Source: Streptomyces phaeochromogenes
GTDB taxonomy: Bacteria > Actinomycetota > Actinomycetes > Streptomycetales > Streptomycetaceae
Direction of reading: 5' to 3'
Length of the DNA: 64,000 nt
Assembly: GCF_001418655.1 (NCBI RefSeq)
Contig: NZ_LIQZ01000003.1
Location: 84,282-148,281, forward strand
Under the pieces are notes generated by a model. That model did not search any database. It was given only the letters and a program-made list of their open reading frames with translations, and had not been told where the DNA came from. This document shows positions 16,778 through 28,000 of this stretch, one piece after another (positions within the stretch are counted from its first letter, which is position 1; every line of letters starts with the position of its first letter). The position numbers and the translations under genes are program-made.

Positions 16778-18451
16778 TCAGCAACACCCGCCGTCGGCAC
16801 CGCCGTTGACCGCTTCAAGGCGGCAGAAGCACGACGCCTCAACCACTACGTCCGCCAACGCCGTCGCGATCTTCAGTTGTTGGGCCACGATCTGCGCCTC
16901 CCTCGCCTTGCCCAGCCGGACGAGGCATTCGTGGAAGCCGTGCAGGGCCCAGACGTTGCCGGGGTGCTGGAGGGCGCGCGGGAGTGTGTCGTCCAGGCCC
17001 AGGTCGGCCCGGTAGACGGCTTCGGCCTCCTCGACGCGGCCCTGTTCGAGGAGGAGGGCGCCGTACGCGTGGCGGGTGGGCTGCATCCAGCCCCACGGTT
17101 CGTCGTAGGGGAGGTTGTCGTCCAGTTCGATGGACCGTTCCAGGGCGGCGAAGGCGGCTTCGTGGTTGCCCTTGCGGTACTCCAGTTCGCCGTCGAGCAT
17201 CGCCGACGCGATCGCGAGGATGTCGGCGCAGGTGTTGTTGAACAGCATCCGCGTCTCGGGAACCCGGGTGACCGCCTCACGGAACAGTTCGCGTTCGGCC
17301 TCGGCCTCGGTCACCCGGCCGGTGGCCGAGAACGCGACCCCGCGCGCGTAGTGCAGCATCGCGGTCGTCGCGCAGTACAGCTTCAGGTCGGCGGGCAGCG
17401 GCAGTTCCACGATGTCGGACCAGCGGCCGAACCGGATCAGCGCGTGGACCCGCATGGCGAGGAAGGCCTCAAGCCAGTCCGCCATGGGCGGACTCTGCAC
17501 CCTCAACAGGTCCTCCGGGATGGAGGCTTCGAGCTGGGCCGCGGTCTCCAGGGCCGTCTTGGACTGGCCGAGGAACATCGCACCGTAGATCTTGAAGTGG
17601 TAGTTGTGCGACCGGTACAGCGTGTAGAAGTTCATCGCGCCGGCCCGCGCTCGGTACTTCTCGTCGGCGACGATCGCCGTGCTGTTGTCGGACACCACGC
17701 GCCGGTAGTCGCCGCAGAGCACGTCCAGGTGTGTGGGCATGTGCTGCAGGTGGCCGGCGTCGGGAACAAGGCCGCGGAGCCGGTCCGCGACGGGCAGCGC
17801 GGTCTCGGGGACCGAGGACATCTCCATGAGGTGGATGTACATGTGCAGGATGCCCGGGTGGCGCGCCCCTGCCTCGGTGGCGATCGCCCGTTCCAGGACC
17901 GCCTTCGCGGCGAGCGTGCGCGCGCCCTCGGCCGGCTCACCGGTGCGCAGGTCCCACAGCTGCCACGGGGTGAGGTTCATCAGCGCGTCGGCGTAGAGCG
18001 TGGCGATGTCGAGGTCGTCGGGGGCGAGTTCGTACACGGCGCGCATGCTGTCGGCGTAGGGCTCGTTCCACACCGAGCAGTCCTCGACCGCCTCCGCCTG
18101 CGGATAGCGGGCCCGCAGCGCTCCGATCAGCGCCTGTTCGACGGGGGTGGCTCCGGCTGCCTTCTCCTGCGCGAGTTCCACGGCGGCGTGGGTACGGTCG
18201 ACGGTACGGGCCAGGTCCTCGCCGTCGAAGAACTCCCAGGGCTTGTTGTAGTTGGGGCCCAGGGCGTAGGCGATGCCCCAGTGGGCCATGGCGCAGTCGG
18301 GATCCGCCGCCACGGCGGCCTCGAAGCAGGAGACGGCTTCCTCGTGGTGGAAGGCGTACGACCAGACCAGGCCGCGGTCGAACCACTTCTGGGCCTCGGG
18401 GGACGTTGTCGTCACGGGCCGGTTGTGGGTGCCGAGATCGTAGTAGTCCAT
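16778..18451 (-). CDS. Tetratricopeptide-repeat protein with cysteine-rich C-terminus
   Basis: The 557-residue protein starts MDYYDLGTHNRPVTTTSPEAQKWF and has TPR-like helix pairs, such as WFDRGLVWSYAFHHEEAVSCFEAAVAADP. Further repeats lie near the end (ALERSIELDDNLPYDEPWGWMQPTRHAYGALLLEQGRVEEAE). The last 25 residues contain CFC and a terminal CC, which could bind a metal or form disulfides. There is no signal peptide. The conserved His residues (AHWGIAYALGPNYNK) recur in this TPR group, but the activity is not known. A good AGGAGAGG ribosome site precedes the ATG. It is transcribed away from the M4 protease terminator. Confidence 0.8.
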   Translation of the reverse strand: MDYYDLGTHNRPVTTTSPEAQKWFDRGLVWSYAFHHEEAVSCFEAAVAADPDCAMAHWGIAYALGPNYNKPWEFFDGEDLARTVDRTHAAVELAQEKAAGATPVEQALIGALRARYPQAEAVEDCSVWNEPYADSMRAVYELAPDDLDIATLYADALMNLTPWQLWDLRTGEPAEGARTLAAKAVLERAIATEAGARHPGILHMYIHLMEMSSVPETALPVADRLRGLVPDAGHLQHMPTHLDVLCGDYRRVVSDNSTAIVADEKYRARAGAMNFYTLYRSHNYHFKIYGAMFLGQSKTALETAAQLEASIPEDLLRVQSPPMADWLEAFLAMRVHALIRFGRWSDIVELPLPADLKLYCATTAMLHYARGVAFSATGRVTEAEAERELFREAVTRVPETRMLFNNTCADILAIASAMLDGELEYRKGNHEAAFAALERSIELDDNLPYDEPWGWMQPTRHAYGALLLEQGRVEEAEAVYRADLGLDDTLPRALQHPGNVWALHGFHECLVRLGKAREAQIVAQQLKIATALADVVVEASCFCRLEAVNGGADGGCC

Positions 18452-18585
18452 CGGTCCGCCTCTCCTGTACTGCCTCCGTAGCCGAAGCCGGGAGGGACAT
18501 CTCTACCACCGAGGCTAGAGGCGATACCTGACACGCCACAGCGACAGCGGGCGACCGGCACGTACGGCTGGAAGGTACGACGCGA

Positions 18586-18622
18586 ACGCCCGCCCGGACC
18601 ATGGCTCGGTCCGGGCGGGCGT
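18586..18622 (-). terminator. Strong hairpin terminator of the M4 protease gene
   Basis: Arms 18586-18600 and 18608-18622 are perfect complements over 15 bp (ACGCCCGCCCGGACC / GGTCCGGGCGGGCGT) with a seven-base loop, starting 17 bp after the protease stop. As often in Streptomyces, no U-tract follows. Confidence 0.85.
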
Positions 18623-18638
18623 GAGTGCGGGCGGTGCG

Positions 18639-20912
18639 TCAGGGAGTGATCCTCCACTGCTGGATGTAACCGACGTCGATCGACGCCACGTCACGGACCC
18701 GCAGCTTCCAGGTGCCGTCGACGGGCTGCGCCGAGGCGTCCACGACGAAGGTCTGGTTCACGTTGTCGGCCGAGCCGCCGCTGCGGTTCAGCAGCGAGTA
18801 CACGGTCCCGTTGGGTCCGACCAGATCGACCGTCAGGTCACCCCGGTAGGTGTGCACGATGTTGACGTACACCTCCGTGGTCGCCGAGGCGTTGCCCGGG
18901 CGGCCCGTGATGGTGATGGGCGACTCGACCGCGGCACCGACGTCGGGGATGTCGACCCGGGTCGAGTTGCCGTAGACGTACGCCACCCGCCACTCGAAGG
19001 TGTCCGACACGGTCGCACCCGTGCTGTCGGTCACCTTCACGGTGACGTCGCTGGTGCCGGTCGTGGTCGGGACCCCGGAGATCAGCCCGCTGTCGCTCGC
19101 GGTCAGGCCGTCGGGCAGGCCGGTGACCTCGTAGGTCAGCGTCGCGTCCGCGTTGGTCGTGTACGCGTCGATCTGCAGGGACACCTCCTGGCCGACGCCG
19201 GAGGTCTGGTCGTCGATCGGGGAGACGTTGACGCCCAGCGCTATGCGGTCACCGACGTTGATGCCCGCCCAGGCGGCGGCGACGGCGAGGTAGGTGTCGC
19301 TGTAGGCGCCGAAGAGGTCAGTCGCGGCCTGAAGGGTCGCGACCCTGGCGGCCGCGTAGTTGGTCGACGACGTCATGTACGTCGTCAGCGCGCGGTACCA
19401 GATCCGGGCCGCGTTCTCGATGCCGATGCCCGCGACCGGGACGCCGTCGGCGGTGGGGCTGTCGTAGTTGACCCCGTTGACGGTCTTCGCTCCGCTGCCC
19501 TCGGACAGCAGGTAGAAGAAGTGGTTCGCGGGACCTGAGGAGTAGTGGACGTCGATGCCGCCCAGCGAGGCGTCCCAGTTGTCGCGGGACTGGCCGTCCT
19601 TGGAGGGCTTGTCCATGTACCGCAGCGGGGTGCCGTTGCCGTTGATGTCGATCTTCTCGCCGACCAGGTAGTCGGGGACGTCGGCGTCCAGACCGGCGTT
19701 GAACTCCACCGCCGCGGCGAAGATGTCGGAGGTCGCCTCGTTCAGGCCGCCCGACTCCCCCGAGTACGTCAGGTTGGCGGTGGCGCTGGTGACGCCGTGG
19801 GTCATCTCGTGGGCCGCCACGTCCAGCGAGGTCAGCGGCTTGGCGTTGCCCGACCCGTCGCCGTACGTCATGCAGAAGCAGGAGTCCTGCCAGAAGGCGT
19901 TGACGTAGTTGTTGCCGTAGTGGGCGCGGCTGTAGGCGGCGACACCGTCGTTGCGGATGCCGTTGCGGCCGTAAACGTTCTTGTAGTAGTCCCAGGTCGC
20001 CGCCGCCCCGAAGGCGACGTCGACACCGGCGGTCTGCCGGTTGCCCGGGGTACCGTCGCCCCAGACATCGTTGTCATCTGTGAAGAGTGTGCCGGTGCCG
20101 GAGGTTCCCTGGTTCAGGTCGTACGTGCGCTGGCCCGCGCGATCGCCGTCGACCATCTGGTACGACGAACCGGACGCCGTGGTGCCGACCGCGACCGAGC
20201 CGTTGTACTGGCCCGTGCCCGTGCCGGTGTGCACGCTCTCGTACTTGGAGGCGACCTTGCCGGAGGCCGCGTCGGTGACGACGTGCAGTTCGCTGGGCGT
20301 GCCGTCCTCCTGGAACCCCTCGACGACGGATTCCCAGGCCAGGACCGGCTTGGACCCGGCGGCGGCCCAGACGACGAGCCGAGGCTTGCCTTCGACCTCG
20401 GACCGCTCCACGTCGGCCGCCTTGCCGATCGCGAGCGCCTTGGTGGCGGCGCGGGCCGCGGTGATCTTCGGCGTGGTGGTGGGCACCGCGATGGTGGCGC
20501 GGGTGGCCTTGGACGTGGTGGTCCGGCCGTTCTTCAGGTGCAGCACCAGGTCACCGCCGAGGACCGGGAGTCCCGCGTAGGTGCGCTCGTACCGGGTGTG
20601 GGTCGTGCCGTCGGCGTCCTTGATGACGTCCTTGACGACGAGCTTCTCCCGGGCGCCGAGGCCGAGTTGATCGGCCGTGTCGCCGGCGTTGGCGGTCGCG
20701 CTCTTGAGGAGCGCGGTGCGCTTGGCGGGTGACAACTCGGTCTGTGCGGCACCGGCACGCGGCGTGGCGGTGATCTTCGAGGAACCGGGATCCGCGGGTG
20801 CGGCGGATGCGGGTCCGGCCTGGACTCCGAGGACGAGCATCGAGCTCGCGGTCGTGAGGGCCAGGGCCGCGGCGCGTCTGCGCCGGTGGGTGGAACGGTG
20901 ATACCCGGACAA
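18639..20912 (-). CDS. Secreted M4 (thermolysin-type) neutral metalloprotease with C-terminal P domain
   Basis: The 757-residue preproprotein starts at TTG (20912), chosen because AGGAGGAG lies six bases upstream (20919-20926). A Sec signal peptide (RRRRAAALALTTASSMLVLG, cleavage near ASA at 38) leads to a FTP/PepSY-type propeptide. The M4 catalytic domain has the zinc motif HEMTH (368-372), third ligand Glu392 in GGLNEATSD, and the active-site HYSSGPANHFF segment. A putative Ig-like domain is followed by a proprotein-convertase P domain (VDIPDVGAAVESPITI to the end). It degrades extracellular protein. All catalytic residues are present. A perfect hairpin follows the stop. Confidence 0.93.
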   Translation of the reverse strand: MSGYHRSTHRRRRAAALALTTASSMLVLGVQAGPASAAPADPGSSKITATPRAGAAQTELSPAKRTALLKSATANAGDTADQLGLGAREKLVVKDVIKDADGTTHTRYERTYAGLPVLGGDLVLHLKNGRTTTSKATRATIAVPTTTPKITAARAATKALAIGKAADVERSEVEGKPRLVVWAAAGSKPVLAWESVVEGFQEDGTPSELHVVTDAASGKVASKYESVHTGTGTGQYNGSVAVGTTASGSSYQMVDGDRAGQRTYDLNQGTSGTGTLFTDDNDVWGDGTPGNRQTAGVDVAFGAAATWDYYKNVYGRNGIRNDGVAAYSRAHYGNNYVNAFWQDSCFCMTYGDGSGNAKPLTSLDVAAHEMTHGVTSATANLTYSGESGGLNEATSDIFAAAVEFNAGLDADVPDYLVGEKIDINGNGTPLRYMDKPSKDGQSRDNWDASLGGIDVHYSSGPANHFFYLLSEGSGAKTVNGVNYDSPTADGVPVAGIGIENAARIWYRALTTYMTSSTNYAAARVATLQAATDLFGAYSDTYLAVAAAWAGINVGDRIALGVNVSPIDDQTSGVGQEVSLQIDAYTTNADATLTYEVTGLPDGLTASDSGLISGVPTTTGTSDVTVKVTDSTGATVSDTFEWRVAYVYGNSTRVDIPDVGAAVESPITITGRPGNASATTEVYVNIVHTYRGDLTVDLVGPNGTVYSLLNRSGGSADNVNQTFVVDASAQPVDGTWKLRVRDVASIDVGYIQQWRITP

Positions 20913-21361
20913 GGTCTTCTCCTCCTGCGACAGCCGGCCCCTGGTGAGGGCCGACGGCGAGCGGACCGACTGGGTGCGGCCGGTCCGGAATGGGGGGTGG
21001 AGCGGGAAGGAGCACCGCACGAGCCGACACGCGCAGGCATCCGAGGACGCGATGACGCGTGCGACGTGAGAGTGCGGGGATGTACGAGTGGGGGACGTGG
21101 GAGGTGTGACAGGTGTGGCGATGTGAACGAACAGTGAATGTTCCACAGCAGAGTGACACCACTCGCACAGGGTTGTCATGGAAGTGACAAGACAACGGCT
21201 TGAATTGACCATTGCTTGCTGTGAGTTCATCAGCGCCGACGAACAGTTTCAGCCGCTGCGTGAAGGCTGATCCGCTCGGGGCAGGGCGATCACCGGCTCG
21301 GCCTTCGGCACGAGCACGGACTTCGGCGCGGGTACGTGCCCGGCCGCGAGGCCGTGTCCTC
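20913..21361. other. Upstream region of the M4 protease gene
   Basis: This 449-bp region has no supported gene. It contains the protease ribosome site at 20919-20926 and, at 21173-21190, the inverted repeat TTGTCA-TGGAAG-TGACAA, a plausible operator. The stretch around 21120-21200 is relatively AT-rich and is the likeliest promoter. Confidence 0.5.
21173..21190. promoter_or_regulatory. Inverted repeat upstream of the M4 protease
   Basis: TTGTCA and TGACAA are perfect six-base arms separated by six bases, about 260 bp before the protease start. The size suits a dimeric regulator. No regulator can be named. Confidence 0.4.
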
Positions 21362-21679
21362 TCAGAACTCGCTGTCGATTCCTGTCACGACCGCCTGCCC
21401 CAGCGGGGCGTCGTCCTCGGAGAATCCGCTGGCGCGCAGAGCCTTCGACACCAGCCCTACCGCCTCGCTCTCGGCGCTGGAGCGGTCCGCCGCCTCGACC
21501 TCGATCCTGGCCGAGAACATGCCGCCCTCCTCGACGGTCAGCAGGCTCAGTTCCTCGCTCTCACCCAGGTCCGTGTTCTGCGGATCACGAGGCCGGAGCC
21601 TGTCCTCGATGTCGGAGCGCGCGGCGTCGGAGACGCTGCTGACGAACGTGCCGGGAACGGTGATGACGTACGTGGTCAC
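21362..21679 (-). CDS. Hypothetical small acidic protein
   Basis: The 105-residue protein starts at GTG 21679 with AAGGAG six bases upstream (MTTYVITVPGTFVSSVSDAARSDIEDRL). It is acidic, without signal peptide, membrane helix or cysteine. The pattern of beta strands and helices suggests a small alpha/beta fold. I do not recognise the family. It is divergent from the PKS-NRPS gene and could share its control region, but its role is unknown. Confidence 0.7.
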   Translation of the reverse strand: MTTYVITVPGTFVSSVSDAARSDIEDRLRPRDPQNTDLGESEELSLLTVEEGGMFSARIEVEAADRSSAESEAVGLVSKALRASGFSEDDAPLGQAVVTGIDSEF

Positions 21680-22009
21680 TGGAACTCCTTACGAGGATGC
21701 CCGGTCCGTCGGGGGCATCACGAGCGGGACGGGCAGACGGCATGGCGCGTGCGCCCGACTCGTGTGTGGTGCTCCCGACTCCCATGCACTCCACGTTCCC
21801 CGCCTTCGGCCGGGAATGCGAACACATCATGCGCCCGGACAGTGGTTCGATACGGAACCCCGTTTGAGTATGCGTACTCATGAAACGAGACACAGGCTCC
21901 GGCAGGCTCCCCAATGAACGAAAGTACGAGGTCAAGGGCCTTCGCCTCGCCACCTGCCCGGCCCACCGCTGTATCGGTTCACTTCACCCACGCACGAACG
22001 AACGGACCC
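21680..22009. promoter_or_regulatory. Divergent control region of the PKS-NRPS gene
   Basis: This gap between the small protein and the megasynthase holds two inverted repeats, GGTTCGATACGGAACC at 21844-21859 and TGAGTATGCGTACTCA at 21865-21880, six bases apart. They lie 130-165 bp before the preferred start at 22010 and are the clearest candidate operators of the biosynthetic gene. An alternative ATG at 21914 lies within the region. Confidence 0.55.
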
Positions 22010-25000
22010 ATGAAGACTGCATCGCTGTTTGACGTACTGCTGGACGCAGCCCGCCAGGCCCCTGATCAGGTCGTCGTACATGTCCGTGGGGACGGCAGCG
22101 AACTGGCGGTCACGTTCCGGGAGTTGCTCGACGAGTCCCTGCGCGTCGCGGGTGGCTATCGCGGTGCGGGCGTCGAGCCCGGCACCTGCGTGCCGCTGCT
22201 CGCGGACCGCAGTGAGGACTTCCAGCCGATGTTCTGGGGCGCGCTCGCCGCCGGTCTGGTGCCGGTGCCGCTCGCGCCCGACGCGCGGCGGGTCGCCCCG
22301 GTGTGGGAGCACCTCGGCCGTCCGCCCGTCGTGGTGGACGCGGCCTGTGCGGGGGTGGCCGCCGAACTGCCCGACGGCGTACGGGTGTTGCGTCTGGAGA
22401 CGCTGCGCGAGTGCGCCGAACCGGTGTCGCCCGTCATGCCGCGCCCGGACGATCTGGCCTTCCTGCAGTTCTCCTCCGGAAGCACCGGATCACCCAAGGG
22501 GGTTGAGCTGACGCACGCGGCCGTCCTGGCGAATCTGGGGCAGATGGCCGCCGCTTCCGGGCTCAACGAGCAGGACGTCGTGGTCAGTTGGATGCCCTAC
22601 TTCCACGACATGGGTCTCATCGGCACCCATCTGGCACCGCTGGCCGTGCGGGCCAAGCAGGTGAAGATCGGTCCTCTGTCGTTCGCGAAGTCACCGCGCC
22701 TGTGGTTCGACGTGGCCGCCGCGCACCGGGGCACGGTGTTGTCGGCCGCCAATTTCGCGCTCGCCCTGACCGTCCGCCGCGTCCCCGACGAGGTACTCGC
22801 CGCTGTGGACCTGAGCGCGGTACGGCTGATGCTGGTAGGCGCCGAACCGATCTCGGCGACGGTGTGGCGGGACTTCGCGGCCAAGATGCGGCCGACCGGA
22901 CTGGACCCCCGGGCGGCCACGCCCGTCTACGGTCTCGCCGAGTCGACGCTGGCCGTCACCTTCCCGCCCCTCGGCGAAGTGGCGGCACCCGTGGCACTGG
23001 ACCGGGCCGCTCTCAGTCGGGGCAGGGCAGTGGAGCAGGCGCCCGGCGGCGACGCCGTGGAAGTGATGGACGTCGGCGTACCGGTGCCCGGCTGCGCAGT
23101 GCGGATCACCGACGACCTCGGCCGTCCGCTGGGTGACCGGCGCGTGGGTCACATCGAGGTCGGCGGCCCGCAGATCGCGCGCGGCTACCACCGCCTTCCC
23201 GAGCCGACCGCACAGACCTTCGCGGACGGCTGGCTGCGCACCGGGGACCTCGGCTTCCTGCGGGACGGCCGACTGTGTGTCAGTGGCCGCCACAAGGATG
23301 TCCTCTTCCTCAACGGCCGTACCTTCCACGCCCCGGACATGGAGGAAGTGGCCGCCGCGACACCCGGGCTGCCTGCCGGCATCACGGCCGTGGTCGGCTC
23401 GACCGACCCGGTGACCGGAAGCGAGCGCGTGGTGGTCTTCGTGTCCTGGAGCCGGCCGCCGCGCACCGCGACGGAGGTACTGGACCAGGTCGCGCGGCGG
23501 GTTCGTAGGGCACTGGGCCACGACGACGTGCACGTCCTCGCTCTCCCACCGTCCGCCTTCCCCCGCACCACGAGCGGCAAGCTGCAGCGGCAGCGGATGC
23601 GGGCCCGCTTCGAGGCGGGCTCGTACCGGCCCGCGGCCTCGTCCGGCCCGCTGCCCATGCCGATGGCTCCCTCGCCTCGCGTCCCGGCCTCCCACTCGGC
23701 TGTGGTCCCGTCCGCCGCCTCGACCTCGGCTCCGGCCCCGTCAGGCGCGGAGGCACGCGGGCCACGGCAACCTGACGACGTACGGCGCTCGACGCCACCG
23801 CGTTCGCGCGCCGACGTGCGGCAGCTGGTGCGCGACGTATGGGCGCGCGTACTCGCACGACCGGAGGCGTCCTTCACGGACCGGGACCGGTTCACCGATC
23901 TGGGCGGCACCTCACTCAAGGCGATGGAAGTGCTCGCCGAGCTGGAGCACGCCCTCGATGCCACGCTCGCCCCGTCCGTGATGCGCAACGACACCGTCAG
24001 CGCACTGACCGACCATCTGCTGGCCGCAGTTGACGACACGGCGGACCGGCGGTCGTACGCCGCCGATGGGCAGGTGTCGGTGCCCGCCCGAGCCGGCACA
24101 CCCGGGACGGCGATCGTCGCGATGGCCTGCCGGTTCCCCGGCGCGAACACGCCGGAGGAGTTCTGGGACCTGCTGGCCACCGGGCGGGACGCCGTCACCA
24201 CAGTGCCGCCGGGACGCTGGGACGGCACGCCCTCGGTGCAGGCGGGCGAGCAGATGTCGCCCGACTCCGGCGGACGCTGGGGGGCCTTCCTCGACGAACC
24301 GGCCGCCTTCGACGCCGGGCACTTCGGCATCGGCGAAGAGGAGGCCCGCACACTCGACCCGCAGGCACGGATCTTCCTCGAACTCGCCCACGAGGCACTG
24401 GAACGGGCGGGCTACGCCGGAACCCGCCGCCGCGGCCTGCGCGTTGGCGTGTTCGCCGCCGTCGGAGACAGCGGCTACCGGCAGATCCTCGCCGAGGCGG
24501 CCCCGGCCGGTACGCCACCGGCGGCCACGGCCCTGACCGGGAACCTGCCCAACCTGGTCGCCGCCCGTGTCGCGCACTGCCTCGACCTCGACGGGCCGGC
24601 GCTCGCCGTGGACACCGCGTGCTCCTCGGCTCTGGTGGCGCTGCACCTGGCCCGGCGCAGCCTCGCGGACGGCGAGTGCGACATCGCCGTGGTCGGCGGC
24701 GTCAACCTCCACCTCACGCCCGACGGCTACCAGGCACTGGAGTCGGCCCAGGCGCTGTCACCGACCGGCCGCAGCCGCGCCTTCAGCACCGCGGCCGACG
24801 GGTTCGTACCCGGTGAGGGCGGAGCTGCCCTCGTCCTGCGGCCACTTGAGGAAGCGCGCCGCGTCAACGACGAGATCCTGGCCGTCGTACGCGGCACCGC
24901 CGTCAACAACGACGGCACCTCCCTGAGCCTGATGGCACCCAATCCGCTGCGACAGCACGAGGTGATCGGCCGGGCGTACGAGGTCTGCGGCGTCGATCCC

Positions 25001-28000
25001 CGGTCGGTGACGTACGTCGAGGCCCACGGGACGGGTACGGCCGTCGGCGACCCCATCGAACTGCGGTCCCTGGCACAGGCTTTCCCTGCCCTTCAGGACG
25101 GGCGTCCGCGGCTGCTCGGTTCGGTGAAGACGAACGTCGGGCACCTGCTCAACTCGGCCGCCCTGCCCTCGCTGGTCAAGGTGGTGCTGGCTCTCGGGCA
25201 GGGTCGGCTGCCGGCCTCTCTGCACCACACGTCGCCCTCCCCCGCGGTAGAACGGTCCGGGTTCGCCCTGGTCACCGAACTGACCGACTGGGAGTCGCAC
25301 GGTCCGCGCAGGGCGGGCGTCAACGCCTTCGGCTTCGGCGGCACGAACGCGCACGCGGTCCTGGAGCAGGCACCGCCGACCCCGGATTCCGCCCCCGCAC
25401 CGCGCGCGGCGGCAGGCGGTCCCCACCTGCTGACCCTCTCCGCGCGCGGTGCGGACGGTCTGGCCGCCTTGACGTCCCGTCTCGCGGACCATCTGCGCGA
25501 CCACCCGGAACTCGACGAGGGCGATGTCTGTCTGACGGCGGCCACTGCACGCGACGAGGGACCGCACCGCCTCGCCGTCGTGGCCGACGGAGACCTCCGG
25601 GAACGGCTCGCCGAGGCGACGGCAGCGGGTGACGGCCGAGCGCCGGGAGTCGTCACCGGGACGGTGGCGAACCGGCCGCGGACCGTCTTCGTCTTCCCCG
25701 GCCAGGGCGCGCTGCGGCCGGGCCAGGGCCGTGCGTTGTACGCGACGGCACCGGTGTACCGCGACACGCTCGACGAGGCGTCGGCCCGCGCCGGCGCCCT
25801 GCACGGACGGCAGTTGACGTCCTGGTGCGTGGACGCCGAGGTCGATGCGCGAGCGCAGGCCGCCACCGAGGTGGCGCAGCCGCTGCTGGTCGCCCACGGG
25901 GTGGCCCTCGCCCGGCAGTTGATGGCCTGGGGCGTACGGCCCGACGCGCTCGTCGGACACAGCGTCGGCGAGCTGACGGCCGCCTGTGTCGGCGGGGCTC
26001 TGTCGCTTGCCGACGCGGTGGGGTTCGCGGCGGAACGCGGGCGGCTCATGGGCACGTTGACCGCACCGGGCGCGATGCTGGCCGTACGGGGAGCCGACGA
26101 ACAGGACGTGGCGGCCCTGGTGGCCGCAGCACCGGGCGAGCTCGCGGTGGCCGCGTACAACGGTCCCGGCCGGCTGGTGATCTCCGGCAGCCCCGACGCG
26201 GTCGAGCGGGCGGCGGAGAAGCTCGCCGGGCTGGGAGCGGCGGTGCGCCCGCTGCGGGTGTCGCACGCCTTTCACTCACCGTTGATGGAGCCGGTCGCGC
26301 AGGCCCTGGCCGACGCGGCACGCGGTCTCGACGCCACGGCTGCCGACGACCTGCCCGTGATGAGCACGCTCACCGCCGAGTGGCAGCCGCGCATGGACCC
26401 GGACCATCTGCGCGAACACGCCCTGCGGCCGGTGCTGTTCGGCCGGGTCGTGGCACGGCTGCTCGACGAGGGCTACGACACGTTCGTCGAACTCGGGCCT
26501 GACGAGAACCTCGCGGGCCCGATCCGCGCGGCGGCGGCCCATCACCGGGCCGACGGCACGGACGGCAGTCCTGTGCTCGCCGTGTCCGCGCCCGGGAAGC
26601 CTGATCGTTCCAGCGGCGCCACGGACGGTACCCCGGGCGGGGCGCGGGAGTTGCTGGCGACGGTGGGCCGCCTATGGGCGCGGGGCGTGACGCTGGACCG
26701 TACGGCGCTCGACGCGGGCCGTCGGCGGGTGCCACTGCCGCCCTACCCCTATCAGCGGCGCCGGTACTGGCCCGCTGCTTCGGCGCACGGACTCCTGCAC
26801 CGCGTCACGTGGCAGGCGGCGCCCCTGGCCGACGGCGCTCCCGCCGGACCCGTACTCGTGACGGGCGTGGACGCGACGGCGGTGCGCGAGCTCGCGTCAC
26901 AGCTAGCGGGGCGGGGCGTGGCGGCGACCACGGACGCCGGAGTCGCTTCGGCGCAGACGGTGATCCTGCTCGCCGGGCCGGCCGAGCACGGCACGGTCGC
27001 CGAGTTCGAGCGGATGCAGCGCGGGTGGGTGACTGCGTTCCGGGAGGCGCTTGCGCTGTTCGACCGGACCGGGGCTCGCCGTCTGCTCGTCGTGACCGAG
27101 AACGTGCACGTCACCGGACACGGCTCCGAGCGACCGGACCCGGCGCAGGCCGTGCTGGGCGCGCTCGCTCTCGCCGTGCCCGAGGAGTTTCCCGGAGCAG
27201 TGGCGAACTGGGTCGACCTCGCGTCCCTCGACGACACCGGGGAACGGCTCCGGGCCGTCCTCACCGAGGCTGCGGCACCGCAGGCGGCCGGGGTGGTCGC
27301 CTGGCGGGACGGGCGGCGGCTGGTACGGACCGTCGTCCCGCAACCGGCCGAGACGCCCCTCGGCCGGGAGCGGCTGCCCGCCGACGGCACCTTCCTGATC
27401 ACGGGCGGCTGCGGGGGCATCGGTTCCGCTCTGGCCCGGGACCTCGCCGGCCGGGGCCGGCCGGTGGTCATCCTCACGGGCCGCTCCCCGCAGCCGCCCG
27501 AGGGCCTGATGGAGGAACTCGCGGCGCTCGGCGCCGACGCCCGCTACCACCAGGCCGATCTCGCGGCCCAGGACGATGTCGACAAACTCGTCGCCGAACT
27601 GCCCCCGCTGGACGGCGTCTTCCACGCGGCCGGAGTAGTGAGCCCCGGAAGCCTGCGCTCAACGGACGTACAGGAAGCGGTGGATGCGCTTCGGGCGAAG
27701 ACGCTCGGCACGAGGCTGCTGGCGGAAGCACTGCACCGGCACGGTCAGCGTCCCGGGGTGTGTGTCGCGTTCTCCTCCGTGTCCTCGGTGCTGCCCGGAC
27801 TCGCCGGTGCGCTCGGGGTCTACGCGGCGGCGAACGCCTTCCTCGACTCCTTCGCCGCCGCCGAGCGGCGGGCCGGACGACCGTGGCTGTCTGTGAACCT
27901 CGGGCCGTTCGCCGAGACGGGACTCGCCTCGTCGTTCGCCTCCTCGCTGCGCGCCGGCCCCGTTGCGCGCGCCGGAAGCATCCCGCTGGCGACCGCGCCC

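Noticed and set aside
20913..21230. 106-codon N-terminal extension of the M4 protease
   Set aside because: The extension lies before a classic signal peptide. The AGGAGGAG-TTG pair at 20912-20926 gives the real start.
21914..22009. Upstream ATG as start of the PKS-NRPS
   Set aside because: The 32 added residues have no FAAL similarity and there is no ribosome site; ATG 22010 fits better, though the choice is not certain.
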